Source: Cyclina sinensis
Lineage: Eukaryota; Mollusca; Bivalvia; Venerida; Veneridae
Length of the DNA stretch: 64,000 bases
Direction of reading: 5' to 3'
Assembly: GCA_012932295.1 (NCBI GenBank)
Contig: JAAONU010000001.1
Location: forward strand, 54,657,693 to 54,721,692
This document shows positions 1 to 11,934 of this stretch, one piece after another (the first letter of the stretch is position 1; every line of letters starts with the position of its first letter). Made by a program: the position numbers and the translations under genes. The notes under the pieces were generated by a model, which was given only the letters and a program-made list of their open reading frames with translations, ran no database searches and had not been told where the DNA came from.

Positions 1-115
1 AGAGCATTAAACAATGAATGAAAATTTTCTGCAGAAGTTAAGACGTGAGAATTGTTATGAATGATAAAGGCAGTGCATTAATAATTGAAATGCAACTTTC
101 TAACGTTTCTGACAG

Positions 116-238
116 AGAAGCCTAAGTATAGTAAAGAAGCTACTCAGAAGTTTGATGACATGCTTGATGGGGACCTAACTGATCTACCCCCACTTCCAAA
201 AACCATGGTGAAGATTTTTCTAAGCTCAACATTCTCTG
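116..238 (+). CDS. NWD-like gene, exon with start of DUF4062
   Basis: The acceptor is TTTCTGACAG at 115 and the donor is CTG|GTGAGT after 238. The exon begins with the last two bases of a split codon and ends with the first base of the Asp codon of the SSTFSD motif. It encodes a charged linker and then VKIFLSSTFS, the opening strand typical of DUF4062/NWD proteins. Because it starts in mid codon, at least one coding exon lies left of the window. Confidence 0.85.
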
Positions 239-3200
239 GTGAGTCACGTTTGTTGTTTATCTTATTTTCCCTTCTTCTTCACTAAAACCACATAATCTGT
301 ACTTAAAGGGTCAAGTTTCAGTGAGCTGATTTTATTAATGAACAGTCAATGTAACCATGCAAGGTTTCACTGAAATAGAATACAAATTTTCTCACCGAAT
401 CAGATACGGTATTGATTTTTAGTGAAACTGCAAAATCACAGGAAAAATAGTTGTTGGAAGGTCTCTAAATAACAAGTATCCAAGAATGATGAAATCTGAA
501 CTGTGTTCAGAAAGATTTTAAATTCTTTTTTTTTAAGACATGCGGGCAGAAAGGAACACCTTAGTGCGAGAAGTCTACCCTAGCTTGAGGGACTACTGTA
601 CTTCCTGTGACCTTGACTTTCAGGTGGTAGACATGAGATGGGGTGTCACAGAGGACAGTATAAATGATCACTCTGTTGAAAAACTCTGTCTTCTTGAAGT
701 TGCCAACTGCCAGAAGACATCTGTCGGACCAAACTTTATTGTATGTTGTATTTCTTTATCTTTTTATACAATTATCAAAACAAACTTTTGCAAAGATCTT
801 TTGAAGAGGTAGAGTTTCAGATTCTTATACCAGTTCAGAAGTAATCTTGGCCTCCATTTCCCCTTCTTGTCACATGTACTAGTGAGAACTCTGGAAAGCA
901 GTCAATTAGAAAATATTATATAACTTGTAAGAACTTGATTCTACATTGGATGTAAAATATTTGGAAATGAAATTAAATGAACTTGCATAACTATGATTAG
1001 TACCAAGTAAAATTTTGAAAAACTCAGAATATATACTTAATTCTGTCATGTATATTTATCATTAAACTTTGTTAATTTCAAATTATAAGTAGTTAATATT
1101 TTCTACATGATTGTTAGATCAAGTAACGGTCTGTTAAAAATAAAGGAAAATCTCTCTTGTCTTTAAAAGGCATTTCTACAACTGTTAAAGTTTTCTTCAT
1201 ACTGTTTGGTCATCACATAAGCAAACAATGTCATTTCATCAATTAACATTGTTTGAAATTCTACCTTTAAGGTTCTTTCTGGAGATAGATATGGGTTTCG
1301 CCCTATCCCAGTAGAGATGGATGTAGACACATTTCAACTTCTTCGTTCGGAGGCAGAAAAGCTCAGATTAGAAAAGAGAGCTTTGCTTGATGAGTGGTAC
1401 AAACTTGATGAAAATGCAGTTCCAAATATGTACATTCTTCAGGTAATCACTACATACAATTTGTATGGTAACTTTCAGGTTTACATCTAATGATAGTCAC
1501 CATTTAACAGAGAAAGCTTCTAGTCAGGTTACTTTGAAACTTGCTTAGTAGTCTAAGTTTTGTAGCCAGCAATGTCATACATTGTTTTACTCAAGCCAAG
1601 TGTAAGGAGCATCAAAATTTGTTAAAATTTGTGTTTATCAATTTACACTAGTAAAATTTTAGCAGTAATGTACAGAACTAGGTAAAACATGTAATTGGTT
1701 AATTTTGAAATAATTACTAAAATACTCTTTTTCAGCCAATTAGATCTAAGTTTACCTTCTTTGCTGACTTTTCTCCTGGCTGTGAAGAACCAAGAGAAAG
1801 AGACACAGCTGAATGGTGGAAAACCTTTGAGGCCCTGCAGGATATACTGAGACATGCAGCAACTGCAGCCTTCAACGATGGTAAAATGTCTGCTGATGAT
1901 AGACATCAATATTTCTTGTCAGGTAATTCTTTTAGTATAAACTAATTGAACTTTGTTACAACAGAAGTATAAAAATACTCTGCTTTGAGAAACATGGACA
2001 ACAGAGATGTTGTGATTTTACTTTGGTGTGTCCTTTACATTTGCGGTGTCAGAAGTCAGGTTTTATAACATTTTACAGGAGATACTTTAGATTGTCTTAG
2101 AGCTAGCTTAACAGAATTATGTTTTGATCTCTGAAATTTGTGATAGACTAAATCTTCAAATCTTACTCTTGAAAAAAATGTAGCATAAAGAAGCTGTTTC
2201 TTTTACAATATCATTTTAACTTTTTGTTGACATTAAAGGTTGATAGACTTTGATATAGCAGATACAGTAAATCAACAGTTCATGAGAATTATTACTATTT
2301 TAATTTAACAGTGACAGAGTGTGAGATACAGGAAGGCATACTGAAGGCGAAAGATGTGAACAAACACTGTTTAGTTTATAAACGTTACTTGAAGGGCCTA
2401 GAAGGTACATGCCTTCAGTTAAAAGATGCTCCAAGATTCATTGATGTTAACAAAACTGAAAAGGTAATTTACCATTTGTGCATTATATAGCTATAGTCCA
2501 TCTTTACCAAGGTATAAGGTATCAGGGCAAAAATACCCTAAAGAAGAATTAATATAACTATGAATTATTGGTAGAGTATACAGCCTTGTAATGGCTGGTT
2601 AAATTGATATAGCATGAGCAAGGACTTACATCATTTCAGACTATATAATACCATTGCTCATGGTATATAGGGAAGTTTTTATCCTAGCAGATGTTGTCAA
2701 ATTTAGCTGTGGTATTATGGTACATGCACTTCATGAATCTAGGGTAGGTAGACAAAATAAACATCACACATTCCTTTACATTTATTCAATATTTGTTACA
2801 CCTTTTTTGTTTTAGATATTTTGTTTTAAGTAACATACTGGTCTGAATCCATATGTTATATCCTGTTTTAGAACTGTCAGTGAGTTTCTGTCAGTGGAAA
2901 GTAATGTTTCTGCAAAAAAGGAGAGGGTGTGAACCTTATGATCAGAAGATACTGTGCTTTTGCATTAAAAATGTCAGTTTCAGGATTTGTTTGCATTGTT
3001 TTATTCTCTAGGGCAATGAAATAAACAAGGAAATTGCTGCTTTGAGGGAGAGTCTTTTCGAAAACAAAATCAAGGAGAAACTCAAAGACTGCAATATTCG
3101 AGAGTATAATGTATACTGGAGTCCAGATGGGGTCAACCCAGATTTACATCCTGAACACAACCAGTACATAGAGCAGTTCTGCCAAGATTTTATTAATGAC

Positions 3201-6200
3201 TGCAAGGATCAAATAAACAAAGCCAAAGAAGAAAGTGAGAATCTGATTATGATGTCCAACTATTATACTGATTATGATGAAACAATACATCACTTGAAAT
3301 TCTGCCTTTCTAAGTGTGAATCATTCTGTGGACAGGAAAAGGTATTTCTTGTGACTATACATGTAGTTGTTAACATAAAGGAATTTATAATTGATCTTTG
3401 TATTTGTGAACAGATTTTAACTTTCTCCTCTTTAGGATTTCCAACTGATAAAACAATGTCCAGTGCAACTAAAATGTTCAGTTCCTTTTTTTGTTCACAT
3501 ATTTTCATTATTTTTCATGTAATACTAAAAAATGTAATTACAAATGTAGTTGAATGTTGACGATCTTTAATATTTTAAACATTTGTTTCAAAATGCTCAC
3601 CTTTATCGCACAAACTTGCATAATCAGCCATTAGACTAGTTAGGCCAAATATGAATCTGTTTCCAACTTACTTGCTAGGTATGTATTTTTATACTTTAAA
3701 TTGAACTGCAAAAAAACTGTTCATGTTTTTATTTGACTTCTTTACAAGGTTCTTGATGCAGCAAAGGCATACATTTTGGACCAGTCTGGGAGAAAACCTT
3801 TGGTTATACATGCAGAATCAGGAGTTGGCAAGACCTCAGTGATGGCAATGATAATGAAGAACATACCAAAATGGCTAGACAACAAGTCACATGTGAAGCT
3901 GATTAGGTTTCTTGGTACTACACCTCAGTGTATGAACATCTATGATGTTTTATTTGGTGTTCTTGGTCAGCTTTCAGATTGCTATGACTTGATAATGTCT
4001 CCAGTCAACTACAGAAATATGAAGAAACTTGTTGAATTTACTCCAAGACACCTTAGACAAATTGCTACTACAGCAAAAGAACCAGTGATAGTTTTACTGG
4101 ATTCATTAGACCAACTGGCTCCTTACAATAATGCATATTCCATGGACTGGCTGCCAACAGTATTGCCAGCAAATTTGAAACTGATCATTTCCACTCTCCC
4201 AGAAGAACATGGAATTTTAAACAACTTGAAGAAAATACTGCCTGATCAAGACTGCTTCATTGAGGTACCTTTCCTCTCAGAAACAGCAGGAAAACTTATT
4301 GTCTCAACGTACCTAAAACTTAAGAAAAGGTCACTGACAGCAAAACAGACTGATCTTCTTCTTTCTGTTTTCAAACAGTCACCAAGCCCATTGTTTCTGA
4401 AGTTGCTTTTAGATGAAGCAAGAAAATGGAGCTCTTATACTCCTGGGTGTGATTTGGAGTTAGCCCCAACTGTGAAAGAAGCAATTAACAAGTTGTTCTC
4501 AAATCTTGAGACCAAGTTTGGCCATGCACTTGTTAGTCATGCGCTTGGTTACATCACAATTGGTTTGTCTGGTCTCACTGAGTTTGAGATCGAAGATGTT
4601 TTGTCATGTGATGATGAAGTGCTGAATGAGGTATACAGGTATCATGACCCACCTGTACCTGGCGTGGTTAGAATACCACCAGTGCTTTGGGCTAGAATCA
4701 GATATGATATCCGTGAATACCTAGTTGAAAAAATGTCTCAAGGAAAGAGTACTCTGTACTGGTACCATCGTCAGTTCATGGAAACAGCTCAACAAAGATA
4801 TGCAGAAAATAGGAAGGACGAGGTCCTTCACAAGAATCTGGTAGACATATATCTTCCAGAAAATGGATTTAAGTGTACAATTACACTGGTACACAGGAAC
4901 AACTTAACTGTACAAGATGCTGACAGGCAAATCACGCCACAACCTTATAAAGTTCACAACAGACGCAAGCTTGCTTGTCTGCCTTACCATGCTTTAAGGG
5001 CTCAAAAAGTGATGGACAGAAATATTGCAATGAGACATGTATACTGCAATTTTTATTTTCTGAGCACCAAGCTATCAGCATATTCAGTGGCTGCAGTTAT
5101 TTCGGATCTGACAGAATTTGTTGATGCAACAGGTGATGCAGAGGCAAGTTTGCTGCTCAACTTCCTGTCAGTGAGCAAGGATGACCTCACAGTGCCTCTT
5201 CGTTTTGCTGTCTGTTTGCTGGCATACATTAACCCTGAAGATGAACACTGTCATTTAATTGCATTACAGAATGAAGCGAAAGGTTTTATAGAATCAAAGA
5301 AAAAGCCTGTTCTCATTCCAGACTTCCCATGTCTAGCACCTCGGCTTCATGCTTCAAATGCCTATGAGACTTCACTGCAGGGATATATAGATATAGTTGC
5401 AAGCTCAAATACTATGCTGCTGCTGCGAAAAAAACGTGTGACAGCAGCGAAAGAAGAAGAAGGCACAGTGAAAAAAGTTATTCATGGAGTATGGAGCTCA
5501 GCAACTCAAGAAGTTACTGATGTAGAGTTCAAAGAAGACAGTATGACACAGTTTATTCTGACAGAGACTGCAGTGGTGTTCGCAACAAAAGATGCTGTAG
5601 TGTGTTATTATATTGAGAAGAAAAATTATGTTGCATATCCTTTGGCAAATGTTGTCCCTAACTGGGAAAATACTGACAAAATACAGATGTTAACCTCTGA
5701 TGTAGACAGAACAGTTGCAGCACTGGTGTTCAAATCTGAGATTGTTCTTGTTGGACTGGACACTTTCAAATGCATTCAAAAATTTTCTCTTAAACAGATG
5801 CCCACTGTGATTCAGAATATACTTTTACTTAACGGTGGTTCAAAGGTGGTTGTTGTAGGTCTTGTTGTCAATTCCCTACCAGATGACTTGCCACAGGGTC
5901 CTTCTAACCAGTGTTTCATTGCTGTTTTTGAACAGGGAAATGAAGAGCCTGTCCAATTTACAGAAGTTTCGGAAGAACTAAACTCTGAAACAATTGGGAT
6001 GGTGTACAAGGACCACTGGTTTGTTACTGTCACAGGATCCTCAACATCTGATGACAGTGAAGCACAGAAACAGGATGAACCAGAGAGGTCTTATGTAAGA
6101 AGGTCTGAAAGTGTTCAGTTACTGCTATATAACATAGCTGAGGTAAAAAGTACACCAAAGCGAATAGATATCCCTCATGCAATCACAAAGCTTCAGGGAA

Positions 6201-8195
6201 ATCAGGACAATACCGAACTGGCAGTTCTTTCAGGCAGTGGGATAGTGTACATGATAAAATTCTCTGAATCATCAACACGAGTAGATGTCCTTGCGTTAGT
6301 TCTGAATTTTCCTGTTAATGAGTTTGTCATTGATTGGGAAAAAGATACAGCATTCTTGTGTTCAGGAGGAAAAGTGACAATGTACAAATTGATGACAGAC
6401 AAAAACCTTGGTGCATTTGCAGCCCATTCAATGAATATATCTGAAATAGTCCTTCTTGATCAGCAATTCATCACACTTAGTTCTAACAGTGAAATGAAGG
6501 TTTGGTCAATTCCAACACTTTATAAAGATCTAATGAAACAGAGTAATGTTTTGGGTAATAAGATGTCTGAAACATCTCTATTGGAACAAATGAACATCAC
6601 TGCAATTTTACCTTCTAGTGTTGGAAATGAACTAATCACTTGTCATGACACTGGATTGGTGAAAATTTGGTCCATGGACACTCATAAATTGTTGAGAACG
6701 TATGATATAGGTTTGTCAGCAAACTTAGTGCATAAGATGGCCAACAACATTGTAGTGTTTCATGACACTGTTGAAGGCAGACTAAAGATCCTTGAACTGG
6801 ATTCTGGCAAGGAAGTAGTCAGACTTCCTGATTCTATTGAAAACATCATGCATTCAACTGTAGGCACAGAAAGTCATGATCTGTACCTGATAAGTACATC
6901 AAAGAATGGAAAAGAACAAATCACTGTTGTAAATGTCAACCTTGGAAAAGTTACAAAGACTATACATATGCAAAGCGGTCTTGTATATAAGAGCATTGAT
7001 ATATATCTGTCAGCAAACAAGCGCTACATAGTGCTAAGGCATAAGATACCAGAAAGTGAGTTTGAACGGATAAAGGCCATGTGGAAAAAAGGAGGCTTTG
7101 GTGAGCAAGATCATCGGTACAGATTTACAGCTGTTGACCTATCCCAAGGAACTGGAGCTCTCATACCGTGTTTTCGACAGCAGTCAAAAATACCTACTCT
7201 TGGTGTGTATGTTCACCCATACAAAGGCAATATTATGCTCATCTCAACACGAAGGTAATATTTTCAGTAGAAATATTTCAGTCAGTGAAAATAAAATTGA
7301 TAACATGTCTGTAAATTGTTATTGAAATATTATCACTTGATAAGTTAAAGTCAGTAATATAGGTTCAAATACTAGCTGTAGAAATGGTCTAGTTTCACAT
7401 TTATTTTTCTTTGAAGTATCAGTTTGGTTTTTAGTGGGTTTTTTTCTTTAAGCAAAGTATTTCTTGTTTTAGTTTATTTGAATTTTCTGTTCGATTTATC
7501 CTTCACATCATATTTAGTGTGTATACAAGGGTTTTTTCTTATTTAAAGATCCCTTAATCTCCAGTTTCTATTGGTTTCATTCTGTAGGTGGCTCATCCAT
7601 TGGGACATCCCAACTGGCAAATGTGATCAGAAACCTTCTAAAGTTTCAAAAGATGGGATGTTCTACCGACCCAGCTGGTTAGGACAGGAATGCACTGGTT
7701 CAAATAGCATTTTTATTCAGTCAAACAACCAGAAATATTTGGCTTGTGGTTCAGAAGATGGTTATGTCTTTATATATAATGCTGAAACAGGGCTGCCAGT
7801 TGGAAATAGCAAACCATCAACAAGGCACAATGCTGAGGTAAATATTCACAAGAAAGTTAATTATGTTTTGTCTCAGTATTATTAATTTTGTGGTTGCTTC
7901 CCTTTACATACGTCCTGGTATTACTGCATACAAGTGTTCAAGTCTTCTGTTTTCTTTTAAGGTACACAGTCTGGCAGTCTCTCCAGACAGTAAATGGGTA
8001 GTGTCCTCATGTCGTAACAGTGTGCTTAAGTTGTGGGATGCCGCCAGTGGTATGGAACAGTTCTCAGTACGTCTTGATGCAGAAGTCCAGAGCATGTCTT
8101 TCACCCCAAACTCCGAAAAGCTTGTTCTATATACAGGAACATCAACAACAAGAATTCTCGTATTCTACATTATGGTTGGCAAGAAAAATGCTTGA
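116..8195 (+). CDS. NACHT and WD repeat domain-containing protein, NWD1/NWD2-like (5' partial, 9 exons in window)
   Basis: Joining 116-238, 538-740, 1272-1442, 1736-1922, 2312-2463, 3012-3341, 3749-7254, 7588-7837 and 7962-8195 gives one open frame of 1,717 residues, counted from the first complete codon, with all junctions GT-AG and phases agreeing. Residues about 31-140 look like a DUF4062 domain (VKIFLSSTFSDM, then VVDMRWGV and SGDRYGFRPIP). A NACHT NTPase follows, with Walker A AESGVGKT at residues 410-417 and a Walker B-like VLLDSLDQL at 503-511. From about residue 950 to the end are WD40-type repeats (for example VKIWSMDTHKLL, FIYNAETG, LKLWDAASG). Known members of this STAND-type family are cytosolic ATP-dependent scaffolds, and some are linked to innate immunity or apoptosis. 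The ligand here is unknown. The N-terminus lies upstream of the window. Introns over 300 bp (741-1271, 2464-3011, 3342-3748, 7255-7587) show nothing else. NWD1 versus NWD2 versus TEP1-like is not resolved by eye. Confidence 0.9.
538..740 (+). CDS. NWD-like gene, exon 2 in window (DUF4062)
   Basis: The acceptor follows a T-rich tract ending TTTTAAG at 537, and the donor is ATT|GTATGT. It completes the split Asp codon and continues MRAERNTLVREVYPSLRDYC and then FQVVDMRWGVTED. This is the pattern seen in NWD/DUF4062 proteins (AERNxL..VYPxLR..C and an acidic-aromatic strand). It ends in phase 0 at NFI. Confidence 0.88.
1272..1442 (+). CDS. NWD-like gene, exon 3 in window
   Basis: The acceptor is CTTTAAG at 1271 and the donor is CAG|GTAATC. 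The 57 codons are in phase 0 at both ends. They begin VLSGDRYGFRPIP, which matches the family's conserved strand and turn after the DUF4062 core, and end NMYILQ. Confidence 0.88.
1736..1922 (+). CDS. NWD-like gene, exon 4 in window
   Basis: The acceptor is CTTTTTCAG at 1735 and the donor is CAG|GTAATT. The length of 187 leaves phase 1 for the next exon. It encodes a helical linker containing DTAEWWKTFEALQDILRHAA, between the N-terminal domain and NACHT. Confidence 0.85.
2312..2463 (+). CDS. NWD-like gene, exon 5 in window
   Basis: The acceptor is TTTAACAG at 2311 and the donor is AAG|GTAATT. The 152 bases plus the carried base restore phase 0. The product starts VTECEIQEGILKAKD and continues CLVYKRYLKGLEG. 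It is part of the linker before NACHT. Confidence 0.85.
3012..3341 (+). CDS. NWD-like gene, exon 6 in window
   Basis: The acceptor is TTCTCTAG at 3011 and the donor is AAG|GTATTT. It holds 110 codons in phase 0. The product is a highly charged, probably helical segment (KIKEKLKDCNIREYNVYW, then FCQDFINDCKDQINKAKEE) ending CGQEK. The frame stays open past the donor to 3560, but that extension is intronic in composition and would skip the NACHT exon. Confidence 0.85.
3749..7254 (+). CDS. NWD-like gene, giant exon 7 in window: NACHT NTPase and most WD repeats
   Basis: The acceptor is TTTACAAG at 3748 and the donor is AAG|GTAATA, leaving phase 2. The exon is 3,506 bp and uninterrupted. Walker A AESGVGKT is at 3812-3835 and Walker B-like VLLDSLDQL at 4091-4117. 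Helical winged-helix-type sequence follows, then from about 5430 a beta-rich region with WD40-like blades such as GLVKIWSMDTHKLL. The catalytic signature is intact, so ATP or GTP binding is likely. One exon holding both NACHT and WD modules, flanked by small exons, may reflect past retroposition or intron loss. That is inference. Confidence 0.93.
7588..7837 (+). CDS. NWD-like gene, exon 8 in window (WD repeats)
   Basis: The acceptor is TCTGTAG at 7587 and the donor is GAG|GTAAAT. The single leading base completes an Arg codon. The product reads WLIHWDIPTGKC and later YLACGSEDGYVFIYNAETG, the GxxDGxVxIYNxxTG pattern of a WD40 blade. Confidence 0.9.
7962..8195 (+). CDS. NWD-like gene, terminal coding exon (last WD repeats)
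   Basis: The acceptor is TCTTTTAAG at 7961. The 77 codons begin VHSLAVSPDSKWVVSSCRNS and continue LKLWDAASGMEQF, a clear WD40 blade. They end KKNA and a TGA stop at 8193-8195. No donor is needed, and a poly(A) signal lies about 150 bp downstream. Confidence 0.9.
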   Translation, partial: VHSLAVSPDSKWVVSSCRNSVLKLWDAASGMEQFSVRLDAEVQSMSFTPNSEKLVLYTGTSTTRILVFYIMVGKKNA

Positions 8196-8341
8196 TATGT
8201 TTGATAGGATGTGGTTCAAACAGTTCAGAAGAACCTGTGCATTTTTGTCTCTTATGAAATGTTATGGTTTCAAGACTAAAAACTGTAGTTTAAGATGTGT
8301 AAATGAACTTTGGTAAGACAAAAATTTTGTTACAAATATGT

Positions 8342-8347
8342 AATAAA
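8342..8347 (+). terminator. Poly(A) signal of the NWD-like gene
   Basis: AATAAA lies 147 bp after the stop codon and is followed by a GT-rich stretch (8350-8395), as expected for a cleavage site near 8365. Later AT-rich DNA contains other candidate signals, so a longer 3' UTR is possible. Confidence 0.6.
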
Positions 8348-8360
8348 AATGATTGTGTAT

Positions 8361-10278
8361 GTTAAAAGTGTTAATGCTCAATCAGTGTGTTCACAGTCAT
8401 AGGTATTTCACTGTGTTTGAGGCACTTGTCCTGTTTATTGTTATAGTGACCCGTAAAGAATATTGAAGCATCATATGTTATTTGTTACTCGATTTGATTG
8501 ATTTTTATATACTGTTTTATTCAAACTTTTTTTCTGTTTTTATTTTGCATTTATATTCCCAATGTTCTGTAGCAGTCTTTATCAACAAAGGAAACATTGC
8601 TGAAGATTGTCTCTAAACATGAACAGAATAATGGCCCGTTTGTCTGAATACTCTACTTTTATATTTTCTCGAAAAAGTCTGGATTTTTTCCTTTTTAGGT
8701 ACACAAAGGAGCTGATGTATTTTTTTCTTTCTGTTTTTTTTCCCACCATTTTTTTTTTTCCATACATGACCCTGTTGCAATTTTATCACAGGTCAGTATT
8801 AATGAAATGATTTTGAATGTACTATATGCTAGTCAGGTTCAAATTTGTCTCAGACCCTTTGATCATAGAATGATTTATTTCAACAAGAAAACATTTTAAA
8901 GTTTTAGATGTTTTTGAGACGTGGTTTGTTTTATACGTCTTTCTCATATTTGTTGTTGGTGCATTTTATAAATTTGTGTCTAGGTGCATACGGAAGTTAT
9001 TAGATCTAATCATTGTTGTATTTGTTACTATTATTGTGTAATTGTTATCCATCAATGCTCTCACTTTCCAGTACTGTCTTATGTGAACAAATTTGATGAG
9101 ACAAGAGGGTTTTTGGTATTTCCTACTCTATATTTATCGAATGTTCTAGATGCATTTTTACATATTTACACACGTTTGATATTCAGAAATTCACTTTAAC
9201 ATATTTACATGTGTATAATTTTTGGAAAGTCAGTTTTTTAAATTGTCACATCTTACACGTTTTAATCTCATTCAAAAGTCTAAGTCCTAATTTCTGTTAT
9301 CTGTTGTATTGTTGTGTTTGATTTTTGTGACCTGTTCTATATTTTGTGTAAGTCTTGCCTTTATTGTTATAAGAAAATGTGATTTTGTTATTATCAGCAA
9401 AGCTGATATGTTTTTAGATACCATGTTAAAGTTTGCTACTTGCTTTAGTGCAAGAAATAAGGAGTGCCTAGCAGGGAAAAGAAACTACTGACTACAGACC
9501 AGACAAGAATGCTAAATGGTTGAAATCAGCTCTATTTGACTGACGCCTGTGTTAGATTTTTTAATCTGCCTATCAGCAATAGTCTATTTGTTTCACAGTC
9601 ACTGTGTGAGTTTGTTATGCTTTTTGGGTCATTGAAAAATCTTTCTCCAGTAATGACAAAATCAAAATATTTACAAACATCTCTTCAAGTTCAGTTTTTT
9701 CTTATAAGCACAATATTTTATTGCTGCTCTCATATATAGTACACATATGCACATTGTTAAATTTATCTGATTTTTTTTTTCTAATGCACACATATTTATG
9801 CATTTGATATTTACTGTCACATGTTTTAGATATTAAAACCAAGAACTTGTTACCTGTATTAATATTTCATACATGTATTAATAAATGTATTTCCTCATAT
9901 ACACGTGTAACACAACTGTGTGATTAATTTTCTGTTACAGGTACTAAGCACCTTAATAATGCAGCATAGGTATTCTAACAATTTTACAGTAGAATCAGAA
10001 TATTCATTGGTTTTTATTATTATTTTATTATTAATATATACACCTTTGCAATACAATGACAAGAAAAAGATAAAATACTGAAATTTATCTTAACAGTGTA
10101 CATTTTAAAAATATTTAAAGTGAAACATTTTTTTTTATAAACTAGAAAAACCTAGAACGTGTTTTTTATTGCAATATCATCCTTGTTAGTTGGACGAGTT
10201 CATTTTCAATTAAAGAGTTTCTGGTAGAAATTTTCAATTTCATTCTATTTAGGAAGAAAAGTCCGATATGCAAACAGG
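8361..10278. other. Intergenic, no gene seen
   Basis: AT- and T-rich sequence with long T runs around 8690-8760. Reading frames are short, begin at non-ATG codons and show no domain. It may include alternative 3' UTR of the upstream gene. Confidence 0.6.
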
Positions 10279-10327
10279 GCAGACCCTGATCAGATGCTTC
10301 AAATAGTGGCGTCTGATCTGGGTCTGC
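10279..10327. repeat. Small foldback hairpin, 19-bp arms
   Basis: GCAGACCCTGATCAGATGC at 10279-10297 is the inverse complement, with two mismatches, of the sequence at 10309-10327, separated by 11 bp. It is locally GC-rich in AT-rich DNA. It resembles a short foldback repeat that I recall as common in bivalve genomes, which is memory rather than a search result. Confidence 0.6.
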
Positions 10328-11934
10328 ACTGCTTGCCTATGTCTGAATTTGTGGACGCTAGGCATTAATAGGTTAACTCAAATAGGTCACGTGTTTTGTT
10401 AACAGTTTAATACTGCCTGCTGAAATTTTAATCTTTGCACTGTTCTTTAAAGAAAATTATGTTTTGTTGTACTGTGACTACTGTATATTGAGTTATACAT
10501 TTATTACAGAACATGACATTTGTATTCTGTTAAACAAGGCACTTTCAGAGCAAATATTGCACAATGCTATACTTTCATTACTTTGGTAATATTTTATTTT
10601 TTTGGAAAAAAAGTATCTCAGATAATTCTCCTGTTTGTTTTTGTTTTTTTTCAAAATGTCAACAATTTTCGATATTACTTTAACGTTTTGATTGTTTGCT
10701 GAACAAATAACAAAAAAAAGTATTAACCTCTGGCTGATTTGTGAAAAGACCACAACTATTGCATTAAAAAATTGCCAAGTTCGACCTCAGACATGAAAAG
10801 ATGTATGGAGCTTGTTTTGTTTCACTTGTGAGAAAAGATGGAACCACTATTTCAGACACCACATGATATTGTTAAAATGTCAGATATAGTAGAAAGTGCC
10901 TGTAAATGTGAATTATTCCAGTAGTGATCCCTATCTTGTATCAAACATGTTTAAAGTGAAGGCTGTCGACGTCCGGTCATTTACAGCAGTACGAAACCAC
11001 GGCATCAGGTGATCTGTAAACGTATTGCAATGAAATCGGCAATCAGCTGAAAAAGAAATGAATTGTATTCATCCTAAATGGGTTTGCAGCAAGTGCTGGG
11101 CATTTCTTATCCCCTGTACAAGTATAAAGTCGGTTAATGGTAAGTCCACGAAGTGTCTTCAGCATATTAACATTTAAGTCTTACTTACATCGAAGAAAAA
11201 TCTTGTTTTCTGTATGACGTTTTCGGCACTGGAAAAAATCAGTCTTGAACGAGAAAAGGTTTTGACGCAGAGGACATTTAGTGTACATTTCCCTTGCTAT
11301 GTACACGTAAATATTCTTTGTTCACTTCTTCCAGCACTTCCATTTTTTTCTTGTAAAACTCTTGCTTGCAATAACTCATAAACTCTTATTTCACTTTTAC
11401 AACAAACTGCTCCTTTGTTTTCTTTCTTGTACTTTTCTTACCTACGAAATTGTTTAAATCTGCCAGTATTTTTTGCACGTGACTTTTAGCTATGGCGGTT
11501 TTATTATTTGCATTTTTTTCATCGGTTGGTGTCGACAATTTGGGAAAGTACCACTTTTATGTCTTATCTGTTTTCGTTTTTGCCGAGGAAAGTGAGTTAA
11601 GAGACTGCGAAGAAAATGAGTTTTAAGAAAGATTAAATAGCAATAAAGGCTGAGATAGCATCGATTAAAATCTGGCAATAAATCTCATCGTTTAGAAATA
11701 CTTCATAGTCATGCAAAAAAAGTTAGATTAATTGAAAGCTTCAAAAGAAAACCAAACATGAACAAAAACAACCAAATGAGTAGAAGTTCATGTAAGAAAC
11801 ATAGCAATAGGTGATTGATTACTTTATATTTTGAAAATCAGAAGGATATAAACAGACAGTATGAAATTCAAAATGTTCAAACAAGTAAAAGTTGTTGTAC
11901 AGCCGGATGTTCAGATTTAGTGATCAAACAGTAT
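10328..11934. other. Intergenic, nothing recognised
   Basis: Non-coding AT-rich sequence. No convincing open frame, RNA gene or repeat was seen. Confidence 0.55.

Noticed and set aside
3290..3508. Minus-strand open frame overlapping the NWD-like gene
   Set aside because: A shadow of the coding exon and its intron on the other strand, without its own signals.
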